DNA of 64,000 nt from Stichopus chloronotus (taxonomy: Eukaryota > Echinodermata > Holothuroidea > Aspidochirotida > Stichopodidae), in the NCBI GenBank assembly GCA_021234535.1, contig CM037838.1:17243009-17307008 (forward strand), written 5' to 3'. The translations under genes and the position numbers were made by a program. The notes beneath the pieces were generated by a model. It was given only the letters and a program-made list of their open reading frames with translations, ran no database searches and was not told the DNA's origin. The stretch's first letter is position 1; every line of letters begins with the position of its first letter. Below, in pieces: positions 33,260 through 48,100 of the stretch.

Positions 33260-36170
33260 GGAGAGTGAATGAGGTACATACGAAATTCAAACTGGATAAT
33301 TTAATGGAAGCCTTTATTTATCCTTCCTGCATTTCTTAGTTTTGAGGCATAAATATATATATATAATTTTTTCCGACCATTTTAATGAGCAGTTTCCGAC
33401 CAATTTATCATCATATATCTTACAGGTTACAGTAAGCACACGATTTACAGCCTTGGAGAGCACACCGTATATCCAGCACAGAATAATATAATGTCATAGT
33501 GACGTAAACGACTCTTTTGTAATAGGTGATGTTCGATGACTGCCACAGAACATCGAATATCGAGCGTAGGGAAAATATATTTTGTTTGAAGACTGTTGTC
33601 ATAGTGAAGCAAACATGGAGTTTGTTGCAGGGGTCTAAATTATAGGTCCGGCTGTATTTTTATTGGTTGTAATAAAATGAGCAAAAACAATAATAAAAGA
33701 AAAAACAATTTCTTCTTGACATTTACTCACTGGCACCTTGGGTAAGAGGTTACATGGATAACTGTACACTATTTCCCCGCCCCCCCCCCCCCTCCTTCCC
33801 CGCACAAAGAAATTAGGCAACAGAAGGATTGATGCTGACAAGAAATTCTTGACACAGTGACCAAAAGAAACTGCAAAATAAAAGAATACTTTAACTTATA
33901 GTAAACATACCAGCACATTTTATGAACTGATGCAGTAAAGGAAAGTATTCATCAAGTTGAGCCAATTAACAATTAAGACTGGTGAAGTTAAGGAGGGTAT
34001 GGTCTTTGGAAGCACTGGACCCATTCAATCCCACTATCCTCCACGAAAAAAAAATAAAAATAATAATGGAAACAACGTGACAATTACATTATGAACCTGA
34101 CCTACAGGATGCAATTACAGTGTAAATAGTGTTGGTATAGTTTTCGGATGAGTTAATACTTGATAACACACAGGACACTTCACATTCATGTCTATGATAA
34201 CATGACAAATACGTTCTGACTGGTTAACACATTTTAACTTGTAAACCGAGATAGCATGTATTGCAATGGGCACTACCATAGCACCACACCGTTGTTCAGA
34301 TTTTGGGGCCTTCTGTAGAACACTGGTACAAGGAAACTTTGGAGCACATTGTACAAATTATAAATCAGCTACTCCAACGGTTCTCTTTGAAAGTTGCCAC
34401 AGCCAGGAGAACTTCCCTGGTTACACTATCAACCAGTCATGGAAGCAACTGAAACAGCCTTAGGCTCTACAAATCACTATTTTCACAACCTGAAGAATAT
34501 AGTAAAGCACCCCAGTTGCAGATAACCATAACCCTGTAACACACCAAGACAGTAAGCCAGCCATGCAGTTATTGGTACAATTTAGCACCAGTTGGTGGGA
34601 GAAGCAGTATTGACAACTGCACCAATCAAGGACATTTCACTTCAACCGATGATTAGCATCATCATTTAGGCATCAATGCACACTTTACTCTAGCTGACCT
34701 GTTTCAGACCTGTTTCCTACATTTCTGCCCTTCTGACGAAAGAAATTGGCAAGAGTCAGTGTGATCAGAAGGTTTATCATATAACGTTTTGTGAAGCCTA
34801 ATTGCATTGAAAAATAAATATAAACACACTCACATTTCAAAAGCCCCTTCTTCATTTTTATTTTTTTTTTCAAAGCATAAATAAACTAGATCCACTCAGG
34901 AATGTAAAGAACTACATGAGTGCCCATCACAGATTAAAATGCATGTTCGGCTGTCAGTCACAAATTAAAATTGGCTGAATTCCACATTGCAGTAAGTAAA
35001 CTATTAGTTATCTATTTTATTATTTGTATTATTTATTTTATTATTTATTTATTCTGATTTAAATAAGCCAGTAATTAACATTGCAAGGACGAATGACTCT
35101 TTATAATCCATCCCTGCAGGGCATACACTTAAAAGTATCGCCCTTTTTGAGGGATTTGACACAAAAAAACAGACATGAGAAGTGCACCGACTTTAGATTG
35201 TCTTTCCCCCGACGATGGAATGACAGTCTTCTCTACAGCATATGCAACCTCTGAGCAATAAAGTGAAGGAGTCGAAATACTCTTGTCAGCGAAAGGTGGA
35301 GTGCTGGTTTGCTAGGAGACATTGCTGTGTACTTGGCGCTCACAAGACTCACATTACTTAACTACACACAAACGGCAGCAAATAAGTGCTTAAAGTACAC
35401 CGTGAGCTTGGCAAAAATGAGGTTATCATATTTCTGAAGAGGTGATAAGACAACCTCACCCATGAGATTCCTTAATTTCCTTTTCAGGAAAGTATTTTCA
35501 AACAAATGATGGAAGCGGATTCTGACATTCAAACGTTCACAATGGTAAAAAGTAAAGCCCTTGAAAATCTTTCATTTTCAGTGACAAAAATCAATTCCCT
35601 GTGCATCTCCATAGAGACGAACAGACGCTTATGTTTGCATGAAAAAGAGCACACATCAGAAAAATTATTTGCAGAGTTAATCGGGCGGAATTGAGGCAAG
35701 GAAGTGCTTGCACAGTCACTGCGTCAGTGTTTACCTTCAGTTGAAAGCACTGAGATGACTTATGAAATAACTCAAAATGATATAAAATTGAAACTTTCTA
35801 CAAAATGGACGGATCCAATAATGCGTTTGACTATACTCCAACAAATTTCAGTCTGGATGTTTATGAACAATCGTTTTACCTGTCTCCACACAAATACTGC
35901 ACTCTTAGTGTACAATGCCAAGTGATTCATGATCATCTTCCACACTGTCTTCTTCCCTCTGGTGACCAGTTCAAACCACACCCATACTGCCACCGCCCTT
36001 CTCCTACTAGTCAGGGTACGTATGTGACAAAGGAAACGTCTACTTTCAGAGTGCAGTCGTTGTGTTGAAACCGGTATGTGTGGAGCAAATGCAACATAAG
36101 ATTTAAAATCTTTTGCTATCAATTCTGACTAACTTCATACATAATGTGTCTGACACATGGAGCTGCTGAA
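33260..36170. other. No gene recognised; likely 3' UTR of the neighbouring minus-strand gene at its right end
   Basis: A C13 run lies at about 33780. TTTATT motifs at 35016-35055 (AATAAA on the minus strand) could end the transcript of the gene whose stop codon is at 36178. Open frames at 35506-35694 and 35805-36068 (+) have no motifs. Confidence 0.4.
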
Positions 36171-36177
36171 AACTCAT

Positions 36178-39100
36178 TCATGTCACTGCCGTACTTTTCA
36201 CCCTCAGTCGAGTCCTCCTCTTCGCACTGTGTTTCCGTTTCTTGGTCCTTTTCTTGGTCTTTGTGGAAGCCTCTTTTGCAAGAACTGCTGCCTTTGCTTC
36301 CATTTCCAACTGATCTGCCATTCTTTCATTAGCGCGCTCTGTTTGATAAGACGGAAAATCTCTGGTATCAAATGTCTGCTAACATAACCCAGTTATACCA
36401 GTTAAGTCTGGAAATGTTGGAAAACAAATATTTGGGAGTAATGAAGAATGTACAAACTTGAAAAGTCTGTTTTTTTTCATAACACAATATGACTATATTT
36501 ACAAAACTGTCACTGTGCATTGATGGCTCAGATAATATAATTTGCATGAAATTAACATTTATATTATTGAGTATAAAGATGGAAACAGGCTCACTTTCTG
36601 CAAAATTTGCAACAGTAGCCACAAATTGTGTATTTAATGGTTGGGTCACATATATGCACGATTCAAGACACGATTCACCTTTCTACTTAAATCGTAAAAT
36701 TGGGATCACTGTTAACAATAATAGATTAAAAAATATCAGCTGACAAATCGATTCACTATTTCAAGAAACCCATGAATGAGAGGAAACAAGATATTGTTGT
36801 TTTCCAAAGAGAATGATCAACCAAAATGTCGCTAGCTTAGTCGAGAAGTTGAATCAAATGGTAAATCGTGCATATGTGATCCGCCCTTATAGTCTTCTTG
36901 GTCTTTCTGTGAAACAACACACTAATGTCAAAGTAAAACACTGGAGCAGAATTCTACTAAGATCTACTAACATTCAAATACAACAAGGAAGAGTTTCATC
37001 ACAGTCAGCGAAGGGTGATACCACGATGTCAAAACGCATGATGAGCAGAAATGAGATATGCCAGTCTTATCTGTAATGCCACTTTTAACTATTTTAGCAG
37101 AAGATTAGTAGATTTAGTAGACTTGCCAATTTACCATCTCACAAGCTGAACCAGTCACTGTCTTGCTTTCAGAATATCTTCACGTACAAAATTTCATTTT
37201 TTACATTTATAGGGAGTCCTTGGCCAAGTTCCGATGGAATCGAAAAGGTACTGGCAACTAGAACACAAAATGTCTCAATCCTAATTAAGATGCGCACAAA
37301 GTGTCCAGTAACCTGACCACCAGATTATTCACACGGTGGCAATCTGGTGATCGCTTCTCGGTGACTTAGAAAGCTGCAGTACATCCACTTTCTCTTCTTC
37401 AACAAACTCGACAATGAGACTTTTGTTCAATAAACTGACATAAATCACCATGGCTGCCAGATTCGACTACATATTGATCTATATAGTAATATTTCCACTT
37501 GCAACAAAGAATGAATTATGCTGCAAACTGATCTCAACACTCACGTAAGGCTCTCTCGGCTAGCTTGTATTTCCTGAAAACTTCTCCGAGCCAAGCTTCT
37601 GGTTGATTCAGCAGGCTGGTACCAAGCAGGGAATAAAATTAGAAAAGAAGCAAGTTGAAGCATATATTTAAAAAAAAAAAGAATTAAACATGTCACTAAG
37701 TGTAAGTTGTAGTGTTTTTTTCTGAAAATTTCACATACAATCACATAGTATACTGGAAAAAAAAAATATGCTGGCTACAGAAGTAGAAATCATTTTTATG
37801 ACCTAACTTAATATATATAGATTCCACAAACTTTAAACTAAAAAAAAAACATAATTGTTTCCCCATGAGGTTTTGTAACTGAAAGAGTTAAAAGGGGGGG
37901 GGGGGGAGGGGTTGAAACAAGGTGACTTATGACAGCTGTACCTTGCAGAGGTGCTCTGTGGAAGCTGTGACATACACTCCTCAAAACCTCTCTCTGATGG
38001 ACTCATCAGCCCTCTATTAAAATAAAAAAAGAAAGTGAGATTAACATTATGATATTGTCTTGATAACCTTAAAAGCATGAACTTCTTTGTCCTTGACTGC
38101 TTCATCCCTGGAATGATGTTACATAACTTTAATGTTACATAATCCATTCTGTTTTGTTGTCTGATTCAGTGCTTAACGAAGAACTCACATTGGTCAATTT
38201 CTTCGATCCTACACCTGCTCGTGCATGTCTACTTCGCTATGAACCTTAACGTTTGTTTGATTCTTTCAAGTTTTACTCTTCCTGGCATTTCTAATTTCCA
38301 TTTACCTGCTATCTAGATTTTAGATTCCACATCTATGGGCAACAAATAAAAGCAACGCTCATTTGATGCCACATGAGCTGCACTAACCCTGAAGTTAAAC
38401 GTTAGAGTGATTGCACAAGCTGACAAAAAGTAAAACATAGAAATTTCATGCCAAAAGTTCAGTCATTCTTTCAACTGCACCATTCAGACAATTTCAGAAA
38501 TCGAAGAGGGTCCAGATGGTAACCTTGTATGTATATTTCAAAATAGAGAAACGGTTGAGATCAAACACGATCTTATTATCTCTCTGATTTTTCAGTACAT
38601 ATGCAATCACTTTAAGAACCACAATGTGTACAGGGAAACTGGGGTTATTGAGACCAATTTTGGCAAGGTCTACATACGTGGAGATTCGTAGGATATGAAT
38701 GGTAAACATGATATGAACTATGACAGCAGTTGTCTTGCCTAAAATGGTGCATAATTACCTTTTCAGAGTCTTGAACGGCACCTGTACACCATTTTGCCTC
38801 AGTTTCTGTCGGACTTGGAACACTCTCTCCTCTTGCTGACTTTTAGGAAACTGGAAAATAAGAGACGAACATGAAAAGTTGTCAGTGCAATTCAGAAACA
38901 AACACAATGCTAAAATGATAGTGAAAATAACATCCAACTTTTTTTTTCTTTTTCATTGGCAAGCTTCATTTTGATACCTCACTGTTTTGAACCAGGACTT
39001 TATGGATCCTTTGAAATGACAATCACAGATTAAATGATTATGACGACCACAGGTATCCAGTCAAAAAAGAGAGAAGTGTTTCATCTGCTCTTACATCAAA

Positions 39101-42100
39101 GTCGTCATCATCATCTGATGATGATGAATCAATGTCAGATGGTCGGTCAACCCGAGATGGAGAAACTGGTCCAACTTCCTCTACCTGGTATTCTGTCAAT
39201 AGTAAAGAAAGATAATAGGAAGGGGGTGAAAAGAGCCTCCCTGAGGATCATGTCAGAGTCATTTTGTTCTTCAAAGTCTGTAAGCTATATTTGATAATTG
39301 TCGAATTGGTGAAACTTTATGCTTCTAAATATGGCAAACAAAGATTCACTGATACGAGTGGAGCACCCCCTCAATGGGGTTGTCTCAAGGAGTCCCATTG
39401 AAAGGGGCCCTTTTGCTGGACTAGCAGAAACTTGATGCTGTAACAAATCCCAACTGGTCGACATAGGACTGCTTTAGGAGATGCTCTCAAAATTGTCTTC
39501 CATACAACCCTTCATTGCCACTATCGGTGTCAGTATGTTTCGGACAGCAATGTACAGTACTTGCCTGGTAGGGACTGACTTGATGCTGATCCTTACCATG
39601 TTTCCATCGTTACATTTTTTATTTATTATTTTGATATTTATCTGACATGATTTTTTTATCATTCTCTGCCTGTTACCATGTAAGACTACTTGAGCATGAA
39701 TACCGCTAGAATGGCTGATAAACCCTCGAGCTGCACTTATGAGCTAAACACATATGAGCTAAACAGTCAGGCCAGCCGTGGCCATTCTCAGTCACTGAAC
39801 GATGAGCCCCACAAGTTACATTTCTGAAAACAGTTTAAACATTTCAACACATAATAGAAAGACATTTAATGAAATATTCGCCGGCTCTACAAATCAGATC
39901 AAACATTGAATGGCTAATCCTGAAAAAAAAGGAATATTCTTATAAATGTAAATTGCCTACATTAACAAGGAGGGCAACTACAAGACTAAGCATTCACAAC
40001 TTTTCAAAAGGAGACAAGCAGTATATCAGCATATAAAAGGGTTCTCCACACACTCTGCAGACTGAATTCCCATGGGCACAGCAGCCATCAGCGAAAGTGC
40101 GATATACAGTGTTGCAGCTTCATTTTTTAGAGTAAAATCTCTGCAAAAGTAGCAGGGCTTTTCAATCAAGTCTTTTTATATGATTTACACTGACATTTCC
40201 ACAATAACCTCATATAAATTACCTCCAGCATTTCACAATTATTTCCAATATTTCACGACTGCTTTTGATATGTGGTTATCCTTGATATTTAAGATATCAT
40301 CGATTCTTCAGTTAATTTATTTTTCTTCGAATTTAAGTAATATTTTCACAATGACTTCATGATTACTTTTGATCTTTCACACACACAGCTTCGATACTCC
40401 TTGATTGTAGATACTATATGAATATCTCTGATTTCTGCAATATTGCCAAGTTTTGGAATTTTTCCATCTTTCTTCAATGCTATAACCAAACTGAACTGTA
40501 CTTGTTTTGGTCATGTCAACGGTGTACCATGAAAGCTTTTATCACATCCAATGGGACATTAGCAGATATTCCAGCATCCATCCTTCATATGTTCTGTTTC
40601 AATGATGCTGTGTAAAATCTCACCTTCTGGTACGTATTTCCTTGTATTTGTCAAAGTACCTTCCCTCAAGGCTTTGGCAGCTTCCCGATTCCGTAGCACC
40701 TCGGCAGCAGATCTGAAAGATATCGAAAGCAAAACCATCGGCAACGTTGTACCATTTACATGACTTGATAGCCTGAGCGTAATGAATTAAAAAGTTCAGA
40801 TGAACTTAGAATGATCTGGATTAGCTTGACTTCAGTCTCATTTAGTTGCAATGGTTTAGCAGTTTAAATATATCCTGAGAATAGCTTGTCTCCGTGACAC
40901 TGTTGACCAGCAGGTAATCACGGTAGAACAAAAGACTTATTACTGTGCTGTACTTCACTTTTGATCAGAGATAAAAGAGTGGGGTATGAAATTCTTCCAA
41001 TCTTCTTTAACGGTGACAACCACCGCCCCCACCCCTTTTCTCTGCTCACATTGATGTACATATAATAGATGTTCTAATGTTTCCTGGTTGGGCATCTGAT
41101 ATTTTGGTGAAATCTTTAACTGTGTCCAACTGCTTTGACTTTTAAAAAGTCCACTTGTGATAGGTGGAACCAACTGCTTACGGGTCGCATGTCAATGTTT
41201 TCAATGCCCCTTATTTGGACTATCTCTGAACCCTGACAAGTTAAATGCTGTAAAGGACCGCAGCAAATGGAGCGATTGCACAATGGACGAGTTAAGACAA
41301 TGTATCTTCATCAGAGTTGCTGTTTCACGAATAGCGGTCTGTACCTCTTTGTCTGTGGTGTGATTGTCCTCGCACTGTTGCTGTGCAGCTTGATAGACGG
41401 AGATAGTTTCTGCTCATCTTTCTGTCTGTGACTATGATTCTGTAACGAAAACATGAAATCAGAAGAAAACAATTTTTGACAAGAGACAGTCCTCATCAGA
41501 ATTCATGAAAGTATGACATTGAAAAGGTATAAATACAGCCAGACAGGGTCACAGACAGGAAGACTGACAGACAAGAGAGATACAGACTCAGCAAAGAGAG
41601 AGAGACAAACACACAGACAGACAGACAGACAGAGTGGCATCACTATGTGCCATGTGGTATGTGCAGCATGCAATACAATGAAATAAAAGTAATGGTCAAG
41701 TAAAATAATGGTGTAAAGTTACTGAAAAGCAGGAGAGCCTGTGTTTACTGTATGTATGAAACGTACTTTTGACACTGACCTTAGAGAGAGATATCGCTGA
41801 CCTAGGTCTCTGCCTCTTGCCGGTCCTCTGGGACGGAGGAGAACACTTCCTGGCACTAGCACCATTCTACAAACGATGGAGAAAAGAAAATAGCACAACT
41901 ATAGGCAGGTGGCCTAAAATCATGTAGTTAGCCCAACCATTTATATATTGGACATTGACCAGCATCAAAGACATCCCTGTATGTATCCATTTACACAGAC
42001 TGTTGCAAATTGGTTATAAGATTTCTGCCTACAGCTAAGCTCACAGTCAAGACAGGTGTTACTAATACTATGGAATTTCACTCGATGGCAGCTGCATTTA

Positions 42101-45100
42101 TGCAGGGCAAAGAAAATTTAAATATGGCCAATGTGCAAGAAACAATTGAAAAGCTTGCATTTACATTAAAATAAAGGGATCTGTTTCTGCTTTGTATTAT
42201 GAAAATCTTCAATTCTTTCACTGAGTAAACTCCGCTGGTACTATTTGTGGTAAACTGGTTATAAACTATCAACGATCTACGTTTCACCACACAGCTAACA
42301 GTCAAAACAGGTCTTACTATTGAAGCTTCACTGGTGACAGCTGCTTTTCTGCAGGTGACAGACCCTTTAAGTCTGGTAATGTGGTAGTAACAAGCGTGCA
42401 TGTTAGTAGGATAACAAATTAAAATAAACAAATCTGTTTCTGCTTTTTTTTTTTAATTATCTTTAATTATTTTGACTGTTAAACTCTGTCAGTTCTGTAC
42501 CCGAGGGTGGTAAGCACATAATAAATTCTCAGGTTTCAACTTAGAGGTAAAATATCTCACCTCACCATCGCTACGAGGGCTCTCATTCTCCCTGTGGCTC
42601 ATACGGGAACCCGGTCTGGAGAGATCAGGCCTCTCTGAAATCTAAAAGAGGAGTTGTGATTGATTAAACGCTAATGGGGACAATGTTACTTTGACAAGGA
42701 GTAACCATTTTAACTTCTTAACTTCTTTCTTGTAATACAGAATTAGAGGAATTGGTTCAATATGGTTCTGCAAACTTTTTTAAGGTTACCAAGTATACAG
42801 TATGCTCTTCCATGCTCTCATCACATAATCGGAACGAATGTCGGAGTATCAATTACGACAAATTGCAGCTCTTGCTTCTCATGTAGGGAGTGACAAGGAA
42901 AGTGTTTTGTAGTTTGGCAAATTAGCAAAAATTTCTTGCTTTTTCTGTCTATGTAGTCATGACTAGGAGTACATGAGGTTACAACCTTGCTAAAGTGTTC
43001 AACAGACCCTCTTCCATGCCCGCTTACACAAGTATCACCTACAAACATGACACCTAATACCCCTTGCCAGGCAGCTCAAGAAAGTCTAGACATTGGACTG
43101 ACACACCTGAATTACTTTACGAGAACGACGTTTAATTCACCATGTGGATTATCACAGCATGGGGTGATAAAACTGACCTAAGGCGATGAAAATTTCCTAC
43201 AAGTTGAACCTCAGTAGAACAAAAGAAGAGTGAGGTTGAAGTGAATCACATTTTTATGTATGAGTAACTGCATGAAAAAGAACACACTAAAATGAATTTG
43301 ATAACATGAACTGATTAAAGAATAAGAAAATCATTGCTCTGTCGGTCTACAATATATATATCTTACAATTTCCAAAGATTGGAAAACATTTGAAAATGTT
43401 TCTCCCCCGATCCACTCTATTTGGTTTCTTAATCCAATACATGGCATGCCACATTAATGTCAACTATCACTCTATAGAACTAACCTTGAGAGATTTAATC
43501 ATCATTGGTCTAGTAATAGCTCCATGAGTCCTCAGCTGGGAATCGGAACCAGCATCGTTCCCAGTCGAAAAGACCAACGGGCCATGAGTCGGGGCATCTG
43601 CATTATCCTTAGTGCCAACTCTCTGCGATCCTGGTCTTCTGTTCGGTGCAAACCTCTTCACCGTCTTTCTGTCATGTTCTGGAGTATTTTTCAGAACGGA
43701 CACCGTCACATTTTCTGTGATGCCACTGGGACCGAACTCGACAGTCTTCGTCGTCAGCGTCGTCTCCGTGGAAACATCCTTCTTCCTAGCAATCTCTGAA
43801 AAATCCTGATTGAAGGAGGATGACGACGTCTGAAATGTCCGCTTTCCATATTCTGAAAAGTCGTTACTCGCATCGGGAACCAGTTCGGTCTTGTCCTCTG
43901 GTTGCTGTCCGTGGCTGCCCTCTGCTATTGCCAACCTGGACATCATCGTTTCGACTTCTCCAGCAGTGGATGTCACATTCGACCTATTCTTGGCAGGTTT
44001 TTCAACAGCTGAGTTTTCCTCCCCATAATCCAGCTCCACTTTTGGTATCGGCCTACTTCGTCCCTTTGGCTTTGAAGACCTTGGTCTTGGTGGCTTTGGC
44101 TTGTACTTCATTTCATTTTCGACATTCCCTTTCTTCCTGGACATGTCTTCTCGTGAATTGTCCTGTTCTGTCTTCCTTCTGACATCACTGTCCTCATCTA
44201 CAGACCGTTTTCTTTGTTCATATTCTGTTTCAATAATTTCATGTTCATCACCTGCTGTTTCGGTGTGCTCTGCATTGACAGGTTCTTGGGGATGTGACTC
44301 TTGCTTCTCATTGGGATCCCTCGGGGCAGAGTCGACATCCCTGGGTGTGACAGAAACAAAGGTGACCCCCACATGGGTTTCCAAATCAGGACTGAGGGGT
44401 CTAAGACAGTTTATCCCCATGGTGGACATCTCACTGGTCACGCTCTGCACTTCAAGTTTCTCATCAACATCGTCACTACCAGCAGAAGAAGAACTGCAAA
44501 TATAAAGTGAAGTGAGTGATGGAGGCTCAGCACTACATATCAGCAGAAAACTTTTGACTTCTTTGCAAAAGATCTAAATCTTCATATTTCACCATTTAGG
44601 AATTTTATCACCCAGGGAGATGTATCATTACTCTCAGCATGGTAAAAAAAGGAATTCAGTAATTTCTCAGATCCTCAACTGGTGGCAATTTTGCTGTTTT
44701 ATTGACACTGAATAGATATCCTCTTGAATGAGCTAAAACAAAACTTCATTTTGGTCACAATTCAATATTTTTGTCCTCTTTTCTCAAACTGTGAGTCATA
44801 CCCTGATCACCTTTTGTCCATTCCACTTGAAACTACATACCTTAACAGGCTACTGTGAATGGTAACAGGCTATGGTCATGGGCATGATTATGTTTACGAA
44901 TATGATGAAGACAAATAGAAATGGTAGCTCTATTCATAATTATTTCAAAGGAAAACCATTGTACAGCCTTTCAAATGTTCGTGATACTTCAAATACAGTT
45001 TTCCAAACAAGAAGACACCATTCGGTAGTACAATTAATTCACGTGCAAGAAAAATATGTAGTTCTTATGAATAATGAATATACTTTCACTCACTAGCAAG

Positions 45101-48100
45101 TTGCCACATTGTTGCAAAATTACACGAATCACGGCGTCACACAAGCACATATACATGTCACGTGGTGTAGCCGGTGCAGGTGAATACCTCATACATTTCC
45201 AAAATGGTGATATGCTGTACAGCAACAGCAGGAAATTTGGAAGTTACATTTGAAAAGAAGTAATTATGAAAACAACACCACTGCTGTCATGACTGTTTGT
45301 AAATAGATGTACACTAAATGCAGGTTGAAATTGAAACACCCACTGCGGTTTCTCTTTCAATGTTTCTATCATTTACGATGTATCGAGAACTGGACGTACC
45401 TACTGTTTTCATTTCTCTCTCTTATGTTACATAATTGTTGGTCTTACATTACATTAAATGTTGGTCATACCAGTCAGAGTCTACTGCTTCGTTGTCTCCA
45501 TCAATCCACCCTGAGGTCTGAGGCAGGGTCATCGATAGTCTGAGAGGCTCCGGGGTAGGCTTCCGTAGGAGCTGCAGTGCTGGTGACTGGAATATGTAGG
45601 AAAGAACAGGTGTGAATATGTTGAGTGTCATTAATTGTGTTTGATATTGCTTCACTTTAGCTCATCTCTATGAATTCTACATCCACTGGATCCCTCGTGT
45701 CTCTTTGCTAAAAGAGACAGGAAGGGACTCAGTGATAAATTATATCTATAGTGGCACTTCACTGCTTGACATTTCACCTTCATCAGTTGAAAAGATTTAC
45801 AGCTGAAAGATGAATTACATAACATTCACAAACAAGCAGCAAAACTAAGGAGATAAATGGCCTGGAGTCAGGAAATAAACTGAAAAATGTAAATACAATC
45901 TTTTTTTTTCTTTAGGGGGGCGGGGAAGGGTGCTTACCTTCTTGACAAATTCTTGGACATATCATGTCTGCGTGCTAACCTGACTGCAAAAAGTGGGTCT
46001 GTAACTGCCTGTGGTATTTGAAGGGTCTTGAAATTTGTATGTATATATTAAAGGAACATGCAGTCAAGTTATTCCTAATTTATGATCGGCACTTTAATTA
46101 ACACCAAAGCAAACATCAATGACATCCGTAATCAATATTTTCCTTTTTTTCCCTTCTTGCTTTGCAAGGTTTATTGTTAACATCATTAGCCACCAAAGGA
46201 CTGTGTTAAAAGACTGATGAATTTAAAGTTCTCATCTCTGCTCTGTGTGGGACTTTTGGAGGTGTATCTCATTTGAATTAAGACCAAAATGTTTCAAATT
46301 TGACGGTACAAACTAAACGTCCACACCTGACATTTTAACTTCTGTGAAACCACATCCGACTGACTGTCCTTGTCCTGTTGGAAGCGAGGGGACAGAATTT
46401 TGTCATCTTCCTTCTTCCCCTCGGCGGACTCGGACATGTGACTTCCATCATGGCAAGCAGTTGCGACAACTTCTTCATTAGTTTCATCATGGATAGTCAT
46501 ACCTGTGTGAACAGAGCAGACAGAAAATGATCTCAAATATGACAATGTAAAATCAATCTTCTGTTCAGCTGCTGATGAGACAGGAATTCCAAGATGATGT
46601 GTCACTAGATTAATATAAACACACTGTCAAAACAATTGACAGCACAAACTCTTCAAACTGCACAATTCCACATTCAGAACAACATTAACAAATTACTCAT
46701 ACGGTTTAAGACTAAACTATGAGGGCAAAAGCTGAGGACAAAGGAGAACACTAACAGCTACCCTGCAACTGTTTCTGTACATTGCCAAAAAATTTCTGAA
46801 TCTGCAGAAAAGTAACAAACTGACTCACTACTTTCCATGCCACTTTGCTGGCACAGAAGAAATTCTTCGAATAGAATACCTTCTCTCTCCTTCTCGGAGA
46901 TGTCCTCTCCATGGGTGGTTGACCTTGAGGTAGCTTTAGCCGATCTTGGACGGCCACTCGGAGGACGGGACTGGGGTTGATATTGTGCGCCGAGGACTGA
47001 CATTGAAAACAGATGGAGAGCAAGTGATCAATTTCAATTTTATAGAAGTAGTAGTTATTTTTACCCAGTGAGGATGTTAGACTCACTTCAAACCTGACTC
47101 AAATTCACTGTTGTCATGATGTCCTTTGGTTGCAATTACTTTACCATGTATTCTTCTCAAACCTAGATCTTGTTTTCTTTTTCCACATAAGTCTGTTTCA
47201 TTGTTGTATTATAATGCATTTCTTCCTTCTTCAAACATCCTGTGTGCTGATAAGAAAGCTGTACTCACCACTGATTTTTGGTCCATCTGTATGCTTGGGA
47301 GTGGGTTCTTTTTCTTTTCTTGATCTCACTGATGGTGATGACTTTTTTCCACTCCACGGCCTCCTCGGTGGTTTCTTTTCCAGCCTCCTTCGCCTCTCTT
47401 CTTGCTTTTGAATCAATTCATTGATAGACGAACTGCTTGACCTTCGAGAAAGATAAAGTCACGAGAGTGACCTGTGTAAGGACAAGGTAAGGTTCTCACC
47501 ATATGATGGGATACATTCACTGCAATGTAGCACTCGCAAATGATCAGTTGGGTATCCCCTTCACGAAGAATTAAAGAAATTTGTAAAATCTGTACTGCTC
47601 CACTCTTGGTCAAGTAAACAGAGGAGAAATTTGGTAGTGACTTTAGTCCACAGTGACACAGTCCATTACACATAAATAAAGAAAACTTGGAGTTGAGAAC
47701 ACACTCCAGAGATTTTGACATATACCGAAAGGAATTTACAGCAACTGCATGCATGAGTTACTAGCAAACAACTCCATCAAAATTTCTTGCATGTTTGGTA
47801 AACACAACAATTACAGTAAATTCACCTGACAGATTATAGGAAATAAAGTGCAATACAGTGTTGCATTTAAACCTTCCGTGCTCTTTTGGCATGACTGATA
47901 CAGCCTGATCATAAATGTCCGACGTATACATTCCACCCAGGGCCACAATACAGCTGTTCACCAGAATTCAATCATAACTTACCATATGGTCTTCTGTGAA
48001 GTTAGGCTCGACAATGGTGGATTGGTTTCCAGTTCTGTGTAGACCAGAGTCTTTGGTTTTCTCCTTGACCTAGTGTCAAAGACCTCAGTATTTTTCTCTA

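Noticed and set aside
36144..36387. Plus-strand Ser/Leu-rich frames
   Set aside because: Antisense to the last exon of the same gene.
43524..44505. Several plus-strand frames of 65-134 codons
   Set aside because: Antisense to the 1009-bp central exon of the 902-residue gene, which has splice sites and phase support.
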